From a virus, in IMG/VR virus record IMGVR_UViG_3300047408_000281, positions 1 to 44,406 of that record: a DNA stretch of 44,406 nucleotides, one strand, 5' to 3'. Made by a program: the position numbers and the translations under genes. Below the pieces are notes generated by a model. That model had not been told where the DNA came from. It saw only the letters and a list, made by a program, of their open reading frames with translations, and ran no database searches. Of this stretch, positions 8,009 to 16,800 are shown one piece after another; the stretch's first letter is position 1; each line of letters begins with the position of its first letter.

Positions 8009-10021
8009 ATGGATCACAGCGAGACCCGCAGGCTCGAACTCCCGATGCAGCTGCGGCTGGCCCCGGTCGGCAGCGTCGACGAGACGACCCGCACGGTCGA
8101 CGTCACCTGGTCGACGGGCGCCGGTGTGGCGCGCTTCGACTGGTGGACGGGCGAGCGCTACACCGAGGAGCTCGCGATGGACGCCGGGAGCATCCGGATG
8201 ACGCGGCTACAGACCGGCGCGCCTGTCCTCGCCGCCCACAACCAGTACGACCTGGGTGCGGTGATCGGCGTGGTCGAGCGGGCCTCGATCGAGCGCGGAC
8301 AGGGAATCGCGACGGTGCGCTTCGCCTCGGGCGACGAGTGCGCCGACATGGCGTGGAGCAAGGTCCGGCAAGGAATCCTGCGCAACGTCTCCGTGGGCTA
8401 CATCGTCCACCGCTACCAGAAGACCGAAGCGACGGACGGCACTCCGGCGGTCTGGCGCGCGATCGACTGGGAGCCCTGCGAGGTCTCGTTCGTGGCCGTG
8501 CCGGCGGATGCCGGCGCGCAAGTCCGCGCCGCGGTGCCGCCCGAGGTGCTCGCGAAGGTCCGCACCTTCCCCTGCGAATTCATCACCACCACAACGCCGG
8601 CGGCTGCCGGTTCCACGACCCCGACTCGAAAGGAGTCCCACATGACCGACCAGGTCACGCAAGGCGGCAATCCGGCGGCCGAGCACCACGCCGAAAACGA
8701 AGCTCCGCAGCAGATCGCGGAGCGTGCCGCCCAGGCCGAACGCGAGCGCATCGGCGATATCCAGCGCCGCTGCCGGGACGCCGGCATGACGGAAGCGTTC
8801 GCGGCGGCCCTCGTCGCCGACGGCAGGAGTGTCGATGCGGCGTGCCGCGCGATCGTGGACGAGGTCGCGAAGCTGAAGGCGGCCCCCGCGATCGTCGGCA
8901 CCCGCGCCACCATCGTCGAAGACGGGCGGGTGAAGCTGCGCCAGCTGGTCTCCGCGGCGATCGTGCACCGCATGGATCCCAGGGCGCAGCTGCCCGAGGG
9001 CGCCGGCGAATTCCGCTACATGTCGTTCGTGCGCCTCGCCGAGGAGGTGCTCGGACACGAAGGCGTGCACGTGCGCGGGCTTTCGCGCATGCAGATCTCC
9101 GAGCGCGCGCTGCACAGCACGAGCGACTTCCCGAACATCCTGGCAGACGCCTTCAACAAGCGCCTGCGCCAGTCCTACGTCGAGAACCAGCCGAGCTACA
9201 CGGTGTGGGCGCGCCGCGCCCCGAACGCGCCGGACTTCAAGACGATCAATGTCACGACGCTCTCCTCCGCGCCGGACCTGCAGAAGGTCCTGGAAGGCGG
9301 CGAGATCAAGTCGGGCAGCATGTCGGACGGCAAGGAAACCTACCAGGTCTTCACCTACGGGCGCATCGTCGGCATCTCGCGCCAGGCGCTGGTGAACGAC
9401 GACCTCTCCGCCTTCGACCGCATCCCGCGCCTCCTGGGCAACGCCGCACGCCGCCTCGAGAACCGCACCGTGTACGGCGTGCTGACCGCGAACGCGGCCC
9501 TCTCCGACACCGGCGCACTCTTCAACGTGACCGCGGTCACGACAGCCGGCGGCCACGCGAACTTCGCGACCGGCACCGGCTCCGTGCTCGGCACGGGCTC
9601 GCTCAAGAGCGGGCGCGCCGCGATGCGCGTCCAAAAGGGCCTCGCCGCCGAGGAGCTCAACGTGGCACCCGCCTACCTCATCGTGCCGGCCGCGCTCGAG
9701 CAGGACGCCTACCAGCTCACAAGCAACCTGTACACGCCGACCAAGCCCTCGGACGTGAACGAATTCCGCATCGGCGGGCGCACGGCGCTCGCACCGGTCG
9801 TGGAGGCGGTGCTCGATGCCACCAGCACCACGGCCTGGTACATCGCGGCGGACAGCACCCAGATCGACACGATCGAGTACTGCTTCCTCGACGGCAGCGA
9901 CGGCCTCTACCTCGAGAACCAGATCGGCTTCGACGTCGACGGCATGCGGATAAAGGCGCGCCTCGACTTCGCCGCCGCCGCGATCGATTTTCGGGGGCTC
10001 TACTCCGGCAAAGGATCGTAG
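8009..10021 (+). CDS. Prohead protease-major capsid protein fusion
   Basis: The 670-residue fusion has residues 1-175 resembling an HK97-type prohead protease (S78). Likely catalytic residues are His77 (VLAAHNQYD), Ser128 (LRNVSVGY) and Glu158 (WEPCEVSFVAVP). A Thr/Pro linker follows. Residues from about 212 form a scaffold-like helical delta region (ERAAQAERERIGDIQRRC) and then an HK97-fold capsid (QVFTYGRIVGISRQALVNDD; IEYCFLDG near the C-terminus). The ATG at 8009 is preceded by GGAG; the longer in-frame start at 7964 runs through a hairpin and is less likely. A strong internal start at 8642 may produce the capsid domain separately. Cleavage of the linker or delta region by the protease is expected from the family. 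Confidence 0.9.
   Translation: MDHSETRRLELPMQLRLAPVGSVDETTRTVDVTWSTGAGVARFDWWTGERYTEELAMDAGSIRMTRLQTGAPVLAAHNQYDLGAVIGVVERASIERGQGIATVRFASGDECADMAWSKVRQGILRNVSVGYIVHRYQKTEATDGTPAVWRAIDWEPCEVSFVAVPADAGAQVRAAVPPEVLAKVRTFPCEFITTTTPAAAGSTTPTRKESHMTDQVTQGGNPAAEHHAENEAPQQIAERAAQAERERIGDIQRRCRDAGMTEAFAAALVADGRSVDAACRAIVDEVAKLKAAPAIVGTRATIVEDGRVKLRQLVSAAIVHRMDPRAQLPEGAGEFRYMSFVRLAEEVLGHEGVHVRGLSRMQISERALHSTSDFPNILADAFNKRLRQSYVENQPSYTVWARRAPNAPDFKTINVTTLSSAPDLQKVLEGGEIKSGSMSDGKETYQVFTYGRIVGISRQALVNDDLSAFDRIPRLLGNAARRLENRTVYGVLTANAALSDTGALFNVTAVTTAGGHANFATGTGSVLGTGSLKSGRAAMRVQKGLAAEELNVAPAYLIVPAALEQDAYQLTSNLYTPTKPSDVNEFRIGGRTALAPVVEAVLDATSTTAWYIAADSTQIDTIEYCFLDGSDGLYLENQIGFDVDGMRIKARLDFAAAAIDFRGLYSGKGS
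8630..8644 (+). promoter_or_regulatory. Internal ribosome binding site and start of capsid domain
   Basis: AAGGAG at 8630-8635 lies 6 bases before an in-frame ATG at 8642 (MTDQVTQGG). This is among the best ribosome sites in the window and sits exactly at the protease/capsid boundary. It would give a 459-residue capsid precursor alongside the fusion. Confidence 0.65.
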
Positions 10022-10089
10022 CCCTGATCGGCGCGGCCCAGCCGCTCCGCCCCAAATCTCTCTTTCTCGACACCTGAAAGGAAGCTGCG

Positions 10090-10446
10090 ATGAACAACTT
10101 TATCGGCGCCGGCGGCAACGTGACCGTGGTGATGCCGTATGCCCGCACCGTCGGCCAAGTGGCCAAGGTCGGCTCGATCATTGGCGTGTCATACAACACC
10201 TACGCCTCCGGAGCCACGGGCGTGCTCACGCGCACCGGCATCTTCACGAACCTCGCCAAGGCGAGCGGCGCCACCGAAGTCTGGGCCCAGGGCGACGTCC
10301 TCTACTGGGACGACAGCGCCAAGAACCTCACCAAGAACTCGACCGGCAACACGCGGGCGGGCACGGTGATCGATGCGCTCGGCACCGGCGGCACCGGCGT
10401 CACGGTGTCGGGGCAGGTGCTGCTGGCACCCACCAACGGCGCCTAA
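10090..10446 (+). CDS. DUF2190 capsid-associated protein
   Basis: The 118-residue protein resembles DUF2190 family proteins, found directly after major capsid genes and thought to decorate or cement the capsid. The N-terminal FIGAGGNVTVVMPYARTVGQVAKVGSII and the central WAQGDVLYWDD are family-like. The Gly/Thr-rich beta composition fits a small beta-barrel. AAAGGAAG lies upstream of the ATG. Confidence 0.85.
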   Translation: MNNFIGAGGNVTVVMPYARTVGQVAKVGSIIGVSYNTYASGATGVLTRTGIFTNLAKASGATEVWAQGDVLYWDDSAKNLTKNSTGNTRAGTVIDALGTGGTGVTVSGQVLLAPTNGA

Positions 10447-10462
10447 AGCGCCCGAGCCGCGC

Positions 10463-10762
10463 ATGGATTGGCCTGGCCACATGATCCGCGTCCTCTCCGT
10501 CCTCGGGGAAGACGCGGTCTTCACGCACGCCACCGCCAACCCGGTCACTGTGCGCGGCGTCTTCTTCATGCCCTACCAGGCGGCCGATCTGGGCTTCAGC
10601 GGTGTCACCGGCACCAACCCCATGTTCGCCGTCATGGCGAGCGCCGTGGGTACCATCGCCGTCGACGACTTGCTCGTGCGCGCCGGCGTCACCTACAAGG
10701 TCAGGGTGAGGAGGCCGGACGACCCGTCCGGCATCACGGTCCTCGACCTGAAGCGGATCTGA
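10463..10762 (+). CDS. Head-tail joining protein (gpFII-like)
   Basis: The 99-residue protein is placed between the capsid decoration gene and a tail-terminator-like gene. Its beta-rich sequence (VTVRGVFF, VDDLLVRAGVTYKVRVRRPDD) resembles phage head-tail attachment proteins of the lambda gpFII type. It starts at ATG 10463 soon after the preceding stop. The assignment depends on both order and sequence character. Confidence 0.65.
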   Translation: MDWPGHMIRVLSVLGEDAVFTHATANPVTVRGVFFMPYQAADLGFSGVTGTNPMFAVMASAVGTIAVDDLLVRAGVTYKVRVRRPDDPSGITVLDLKRI

Positions 10763-10766
10763 AAGC

Positions 10767-11255
10767 ATGGCCGACCACGTCATCATCCAGGCGCGCGATC
10801 AACTGATCACGCTCCTCAAGGCGGGTGTTGCCGCCGTCTCGGGACGCGTCTACCGGCCCGACGAGGCGCCGAAGCCCGGAGAGGTGGACGAGACCCGAAC
10901 GCCCTACCTCATGGTGCAGGTGGGAGACGATTCCGACGAGCCTCTCGGCATCAACGGCGGCGCCGGCGAGCCGCAGCTGCTGGAATCGATCAACCAGGCG
11001 TTCTTCGTCCACGCGGTGGTGAAGCAGGACGGAGACGCCGAGCGCGCGGCGTACAACCTGCGCCGCGACGTCGAATCCACGCTGCTTGCCACCGCCAACG
11101 CGCTGACACTCGGCGGGCGCATCCAGATGCTCACGCGGCTCGCGGGTGCCAACAACCGCGACGACGCGATCGACCAGGGCGCCTACGCCGCGGTGGTGCA
11201 ACTGCAGGCCCGGATCTTCCACCTGCAGGGGAGCCCCGACAGCTTCACGTACTGA
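10767..11255 (+). CDS. Tail terminator / minor tail U-like protein
   Basis: The 162-residue protein directly precedes the tail tube gene, where the tail completion or terminator protein is usually encoded. The N-terminal helix (VIIQARDQLITLLKAG) followed by TPYLMVQVGDD and a long second helix (AERAAYNLRRDVESTLLA) matches the fold order of gpU-like and tail completion proteins. It should cap the tail tube and bind the connector. Confidence 0.7.
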   Translation: MADHVIIQARDQLITLLKAGVAAVSGRVYRPDEAPKPGEVDETRTPYLMVQVGDDSDEPLGINGGAGEPQLLESINQAFFVHAVVKQDGDAERAAYNLRRDVESTLLATANALTLGGRIQMLTRLAGANNRDDAIDQGAYAAVVQLQARIFHLQGSPDSFTY

Positions 11256-11318
11256 GGCCCTCGCGGGCCTCGCCCTCAACCGCAACGCCGCCAGCGCCGC
11301 CAAGGCCCGGCGGTTTTT
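11254..11318 (+). terminator. Tandem hairpins with T-run after tail terminator gene
   Basis: Two hairpins occur in the 81-base gap: GAGGCCC-TCGC-GGGCCTC (11254-11271) beginning in the stop codon, and CCGCC-N7-GGCGG (11297-11313) followed by five T. The second is a good intrinsic terminator on the plus strand and would attenuate read-through from head genes into tail genes unless antiterminated. Confidence 0.6.
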
Positions 11319-11336
11319 CTTATCCAGGAGACCGTC

Positions 11337-12536
11337 ATGCCCTTGGCCCAATCCGACCGCGAAACCCTGCGGTTCAAGCCGGAGGCGAGCTTCGGCGTCG
11401 TGAGCTCGACCGGCAACCACTACGCGCTGCGCATGAACGGCGAGCAGCTCGAGTACAACCCCAAGACCGACAAGTCGAAGGAGATCCGCAATTCCCGGGG
11501 CGTCGCCGACTTGATCCTGGTCGACGCCGATGCGGGCGGGCAGGTGCCGGTGGAGCTCTCGTACGGCGAGTACGACTCGCTCATCGCGGCGGCACTGTGC
11601 ACGGCGCCGTCCAACGTGGTCGGCGCCAACGGGGCCGCCACCGGCACCGCGACCTTCAGCAGCACGGGCGTGCAGTTCTCCACCGGCACGCCGTTCGCGG
11701 CCGTGGAGTCCGGCCAGTACATCCGCGTTACGGGTGCGGTGAACACCGGCAACAACGGCATCTTCGGGCCTGCGGTGGCCCTCCTCGGTACCGGCGCCGG
11801 GATCCAGTTCGGCACCGGCACCTTCACCGCCGAGACCGGCACGGCCGCCGTCGTGGTGTACGGCGCGCGCTTCAAGAACAGCACGTCGAAGATCACCCAC
11901 ACGATCGAGCGCGTGAACAACGACCTCACGGGAGCCCGCTTCGAGGCATTCCGCGGCCAGGCCATCGACAAGTGGACGCTCGACTGGAAGCCCGGCTCGA
12001 TCGTGGACCAGGGCTACACCTTCATGGGCCGCGATGCGCTGCCGATGTCCACCGGGACCGCGCTGCCGGGGACGACCACGGCGTCGCTTACGAACCCGAT
12101 CGTGAACGCGGTGAACAACGTGGGCACGATCCTCGAGGGCGGGGTCGCGCTCTCCAACACCTTCTGCCGCGGCCTGACACTCTCGGTCAGCAACAACATC
12201 GAGATGCTGAAGGCGATCGGCAACCTGGGCGCCGTCGACTTCCGCCTGGGGGAATTCAACGTGCAGCTGCAGATGCAGCTCTACCTCGCCGACGCGACGT
12301 ACTACAACAAGTTCATCAACAACACGAACACGAGCTGGTCGTGGCGCGTGACGGATGCCCTGGGGAACGTCTACATGTTCACCGTGCCCTCGGCCGACTA
12401 TTCCGCCGGCAAGCGGCCGAACCCGGGGCGCAACAACGCGATCATCGTCGACCTCACCGCCGAGGGGCTCGAAGACTCGCTCGGCCGGGTCCTCATCATC
12501 GACCGGCTTGGCGCGGCAGTCACGCCCTGGGCCTAA
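11337..12536 (+). CDS. Major tail tube protein
   Basis: The 399-residue protein fits the phage tail tube family with an extra domain. The N-terminal segment (SDRETLRFKPEASFG...KSKEIRNSRGVADLILVDADAGG) is typical of tail tube proteins of phages with a lambda-like tail order. Thr/Gly-rich stretches around residues 95-175 (ATGTATFSSTGVQFSTG) look like an inserted Ig-like or beta domain that would protrude from the tube. CAGGAG lies 8 bases before the ATG. Confidence 0.85.
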   Translation: MPLAQSDRETLRFKPEASFGVVSSTGNHYALRMNGEQLEYNPKTDKSKEIRNSRGVADLILVDADAGGQVPVELSYGEYDSLIAAALCTAPSNVVGANGAATGTATFSSTGVQFSTGTPFAAVESGQYIRVTGAVNTGNNGIFGPAVALLGTGAGIQFGTGTFTAETGTAAVVVYGARFKNSTSKITHTIERVNNDLTGARFEAFRGQAIDKWTLDWKPGSIVDQGYTFMGRDALPMSTGTALPGTTTASLTNPIVNAVNNVGTILEGGVALSNTFCRGLTLSVSNNIEMLKAIGNLGAVDFRLGEFNVQLQMQLYLADATYYNKFINNTNTSWSWRVTDALGNVYMFTVPSADYSAGKRPNPGRNNAIIVDLTAEGLEDSLGRVLIIDRLGAAVTPWA

Positions 12537-12545
12537 AGCCGGCAG

Positions 12546-12573
12546 CGACGGCGCCCGGACGCGGGCGCCGTCG
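12546..12573 (+). terminator. Strong hairpin after tail tube gene
   Basis: A perfect 11-bp GC-rich inverted repeat (CGACGGCGCCC / GGGCGCCGTCG) with a 6-base loop begins 10 bases after the tail tube stop. There is no clear T-run, so it is probably an mRNA-stabilising hairpin for the highly expressed upstream gene rather than a full terminator. Confidence 0.5.
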
Positions 12574-12629
12574 GCACTTCCACCGGCCCCGTCGACGGAC
12601 GGTGTGCCGCTTTTTACAAGGGAAAATCC

Positions 12630-13028
12630 ATGGACATCCTGACCGCATTCGGCACCAACAAGAAGAAGGAAGAGGAGGGCGTGTGGGTGGAAGGGGCGGA
12701 CGGCACAGAATTCCTGGTCGCCCGAATGGGAAACAAGCAGTCGACCGCGCTCGCGGAGAAGCTCATGCGGCCGCATCGCACCGCGCAGCGCAAGGGCGCG
12801 CTCGATAACAGCGTCCTCACCAAGATCACGCACAAGGTGATGGCCCACCACGTGCTGCTCGACTGGAAAGGCGTGAAGGTCGGCGGCCAGCTGGTCGACT
12901 ACACGCCCGAGCTCGGCGAGCGCCTGTTTGCCGAAGTGCCGGACTTCGCCGAGTTCATCTCGGACTTCGCGTCGCAGATCAAGCTCTTCCAGGACGAGGA
13001 GCAGCAGGAGAGCGAAAAAAACTCCTAG
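12630..13028 (+). CDS. Tail assembly chaperone (gpG-like)
   Basis: The 132-residue acidic protein lies between tail tube and tape measure, the canonical place for the tail assembly chaperone. The zero-frame product ends at TAG 13026-13028 right after a slippery A7C run. Charged helices (KKKEEEGVW; LFQDEEQQESEK) fit chaperones that coat the tape measure before tube assembly. Confidence 0.8.
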   Translation: MDILTAFGTNKKKEEEGVWVEGADGTEFLVARMGNKQSTALAEKLMRPHRTAQRKGALDNSVLTKITHKVMAHHVLLDWKGVKVGGQLVDYTPELGERLFAEVPDFAEFISDFASQIKLFQDEEQQESEKNS

Positions 13029-13381
13029 CCCGGCTCGCCTGGGACCTGGAATGGGGCGCGGAGGAAGAGGCGCTCGCGGATTCGGTCGACGGTGCGGCGG
13101 TGCTCGCGGATCGGCCCCATCTGTGGGACGAGAACGTGCCCTTCTACAACGCGTACTGGTTCCTCGCGCCCGACCGCGTCATCCACCTGGGCGGACCGGG
13201 ATACATCCCGCTGCCGAACATCGTGACCGCCGCGGCGCTCCTGGACCTGGACACCGAGACCCTCGTGCGCCTCGTGCGCCTTTGCGATCGGCAATACCTC
13301 CACTGGCACGGCGAGCGCGAGAAGGAGAAGGAACGTGCTAGGAATCAGCGTCAGAAGCAACGCCCAAGAGGTCATCGCTGA
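12630..13381 (+). CDS. Tail assembly chaperone frameshift product (gpGT-like)
   Basis: Slipping back one base at A AAA AAC (13016-13022) bypasses the TAG and continues in the -1 frame as KKLLARLAWDLEWG..., through PHLWDENVPFYNAYWFLAP to a stop at 13379-13381. The -1 frame has no convincing start of its own near the junction, supporting production only by frameshifting. Its C-terminus overlaps the next gene by 47 bases. The extended protein should bind the tape measure, as shown for lambda gpGT. Confidence 0.8.
13016..13022 (+). promoter_or_regulatory. Programmed -1 ribosomal frameshift site
   Basis: The heptamer A AAA AAC is in the correct register for a canonical X XXY YYZ slip, four bases before the zero-frame TAG at 13026-13028. 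GC-rich sequence follows (CCCGGCTCGCC...), which may fold as a stimulator. Confidence 0.8.
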
Positions 13382-13892
13382 AATCGACGGCATCACCGGC
13401 GGCGGACAGCGCAAGGCGATCGCGCGCGCGCTCAATAGCGCCGGCGATACGGCGCGCATCGAAGCGAGCCGCGCCATCCGGGCGGCCTACAAGCTCAAGG
13501 TCGCGACGATCAATGGTGCCTTCAGCTTCCAGCGCGCCAGCACGGACAACCTCGCCGTCACCGTGCAGGTGCGCGGATACCCCCTGTCACTCGCCGGATT
13601 CTCCGCGCGCCAGACGAAGCGTGGTGTCACCGTGGATATCAAGGGCACCCGGAAGCTCATCCCCGGGGCCTTCATCCAACGGTTGAAGACGAACAAGGGC
13701 GACGAGTACGAGGTGGTCTTCATACGCCAGGGGCGCGCCCGCTATCCCATCAAGGCGCTCAAGACCGTCGACGTGCCCGGGCTCTTTGCCAAAGACGATG
13801 TCCAGGTGGTCGTGGATGACGCGGCCTATCGAGAATTCGCGGTCGAGCTGCAACGCCAGATCGCCCTCATGCTGAAGCTCAAAAATGGCTGA
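13335..13892 (+). CDS. Minor tail protein Z-like
   Basis: The 185-residue protein resembles prophage minor tail protein Z (lambda gpZ family). It has an N-terminal basic region and helix (QRKAIARALNSAGDTARIEASRAI), a beta region with DIKGTRKLIPGAFIQ, and a C-terminal segment ending ELQRQIALMLK. It starts at GTG 13335 with AAGGA just upstream, overlapping the gpGT end, and its own end overlaps the tape measure start by 8 bases. Confidence 0.75.
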   Translation: MLGISVRSNAQEVIAEIDGITGGGQRKAIARALNSAGDTARIEASRAIRAAYKLKVATINGAFSFQRASTDNLAVTVQVRGYPLSLAGFSARQTKRGVTVDIKGTRKLIPGAFIQRLKTNKGDEYEVVFIRQGRARYPIKALKTVDVPGLFAKDDVQVVVDDAAYREFAVELQRQIALMLKLKNG

Positions 13893-16800
13893 CAAGAAAA
13901 GCGTCGACTACAAGATCGCGGCCGAAGACGGCTTTACCGCCGTCTTCGACAAGCTCAAGTCCAAGATCACCGACACCGAGTCTCACTTCGAGCACCTGAA
14001 AGGCATGGTCGCCGGGGCCTTCGCGGGCTTCAGCGCCGCCGGCATGGTCGAGATGGTCAAGAGCGTCGTCGAGGCCGGCGACGAGGCCCTCAAGATGGCC
14101 CAGAAGGTCGGCATCGGCGTGGAGGCATGGCAGCAGCTCGCCTACGCCGCGAAGCTCTCCAACGTCGACCAGGAGGCGCTGGGCAAGGGGATCAAGACGC
14201 TCTCGGTGAACCTCCTCGCCGCTGCCGACAACAGCACGAAGGCTCAGGACATGTTCAGTCGCCTGGGCATCTCGATCAAGGACGTGAACGGGAACGTTAA
14301 GCCCACCGAGCAGATCCTGCTCGACCTGGCGGAGCGGTTCAAGACCATGCCGGACGGCATGCAGAAGACGGCCATCGCGACACAGGTTTTCGGGAAGGCG
14401 GGCATGGAGCTCATCCCGATGCTGAACCAGGGCCGCGCCGGCATGGAAGACCTCATGAAGGAAGCGGTTCGCCTCGGGCTCGTGATGGACGACAAGACGG
14501 CGGCCTCGGCCGAGTCGCTGAACGACAACTTGACCCGGCTCACCGCCGCAAGCCGCGGTGTCGTGATCCAGGGTGTGGCCCCCCTCATCCCCTTCATGGA
14601 AAAGATGAGCGCCGCGATGGTGAAATCGCGCACGGAGGGAGACCGCCTCGCGGACAGCTCGAAGATCCTCGAGACGGGGTTGAAGCTCGTGGGCTCGGTC
14701 GTGCTCATCATGAAGGGAACGTTCGAATCCCTCGGACAACTGATCGGGGGTGTGGCCGCGGCACTCGTGCAGCTCTTCTCCGGCCAATTCGCGGCCGCCT
14801 GGGCCACCACCAAGCAGACCTTCGCCGACGTGGCCACCGTGGCCGACAAGAACAAGAAGGTGCTGGGCGAGCTGTGGAACGGTGTCGCGGACAACGCCGA
14901 GCACGCCGCCGTGAAGACGCGTGGGCTCGGCGCGGCGACTGACGATGCCGCCAAGAAGTCCGAGAACGCGTACAAGAGCGAGCTCGCGAACCTCGACAAG
15001 GAAATCGCGAAACTCAAGGGTGTGGGCGAGATGGATGCCTACATCATGAAGCTCGATGAGGAGCGCTTCGCCAATCTCACGCCGAAGCAACGACAGATGC
15101 TGATAGACAAGGAGCAGGAGCTGCTGAACTACCAACACGAGAAGGAGATCAAGCAAGCGATCCTCGCGAGCGACAAGCTGCTCCTCGAGGCCGAGCAGAA
15201 GCTCTTCGACCTGAGGCGCGACTACACGCTCAGCCTCAACGACCAGATCGCCCAGGAGAAGTTCGACCTCGAGCTCATCGGCAAGACGTCGGTCGAGGCG
15301 GAGAAGCTCACCAAGTTCAGGCAAATGGACCTCGATCTCAAGCGCCAGATCGAGCAGTTGCCGCAGGACGAGCTGGGGTACGACGTGAAGGTGGCCGAGC
15401 AGCTCCAGCTGCAGAACGATCGCGCCAAGGAAAAGATCGGCCTCTACATCGACGCGAAGGCCCGCGCGCTCGACGAGCTGAACGTGCTCGCCCAGCAAAC
15501 CGCCCTGTGGACCGAGATCGCCGACCGGGGCTCCCAGTTCTTCACCGACCTCGTGACGCACGGCCAAAGTGCCTTCGGCCGGCTGAAGGAGATGCTGAAG
15601 CAGTTCCTGTCGGAGATGATCGCGCTCTTCGCCAAGCGCTGGATCCTGCAGCTCGGCGCGAGTGCCACGGGGAGCTCGTCGCTTTCCGCGGCGGCGAACT
15701 CCGGCTTCGGCAGCAGCCTCGTCGGCAACGTTGGCGGCGCGGCCTTCGCCGGCGGCGCGGAATTCGCCACGGCCGCCACGGGCAGCTTCATGGGACCCAC
15801 GATGGCCGGCACCGCGGCGGGCTACGGCACGGCGGTCTACGGTGCACTCGCGGCCATGGGGCCGGTCGGATGGGTCATTGCGGGCGTCGCGGCGATCGCC
15901 GCCCTCGCCTACGCGTTCCGCGACAAGGGCGAGAACTGGCAGGCGACACTGGGCTTCGGGCCCAACGCGCAGGCCTACACCTCGACCGGGCCCTTCGGGA
16001 CGCAGGGCTTCCAGTCGATCCAGGGCAACGACGCGCTGAACACCCAGATCCAGGCGTTCATGGCCAGCACTATCCCGCTCGACCAGATGCTGGCGAGGGG
16101 CATGTCCCAGTCGCAGATCGACCGCGTGACCGCCAACCTCGGCGGCCCGTACACGACGCGCAACGATGGCCAGCCGTCGCAGTTCGCCTTCGGCAAGGGC
16201 GACGACACCGCCGCGCAGCAGCTCACGCTGGAATTCCTGCAGAAGAAGTACGGGACCATCTTCGACGAGATCGACACGACCTTCGCCAAGTACATCCGCG
16301 ACTACACCGGCAAGGCCGAGGACCTCCTGAAGGAAATCATTGACCACGCGGCGCTGCTGGACACCCTCTCGCAAGGCGTGGGCCTGCGCGGCCTCGACGT
16401 GAACGCCTTGAGAGCTTTCCAGCTGCAGGGAGAAACGCTCGCCCAGACGCTGCAACGGATCCTGACCACGGTCTCGCAGTTCGACGACGCCTTCATGAGC
16501 GACGCGCAAAAGCTCGCGCGCTCGCAGAAGCAGGTGACGGACACCTTCGCGGATCTCGGCATCGCGGTGCCGGAATCGAAAGAGGCGTTCTACAACCTCG
16601 TGCACGGCCTGGACCTGTCGACCGAGTCCGGACGGCGCATGTTCACGATGCTGATGCAGGTGGCACCGGCCTTCCTCGACGTCTCCAACGCAGCCGACCA
16701 GGCAGCGGCGGCGCTCGCGGCGAGCCTCGACTCGTTCGACCAGCTCATGGGGCGCCTCAGGCCCGGCTACTCGACCTCGCTCGCCGGCAGCCAGCTCAAC

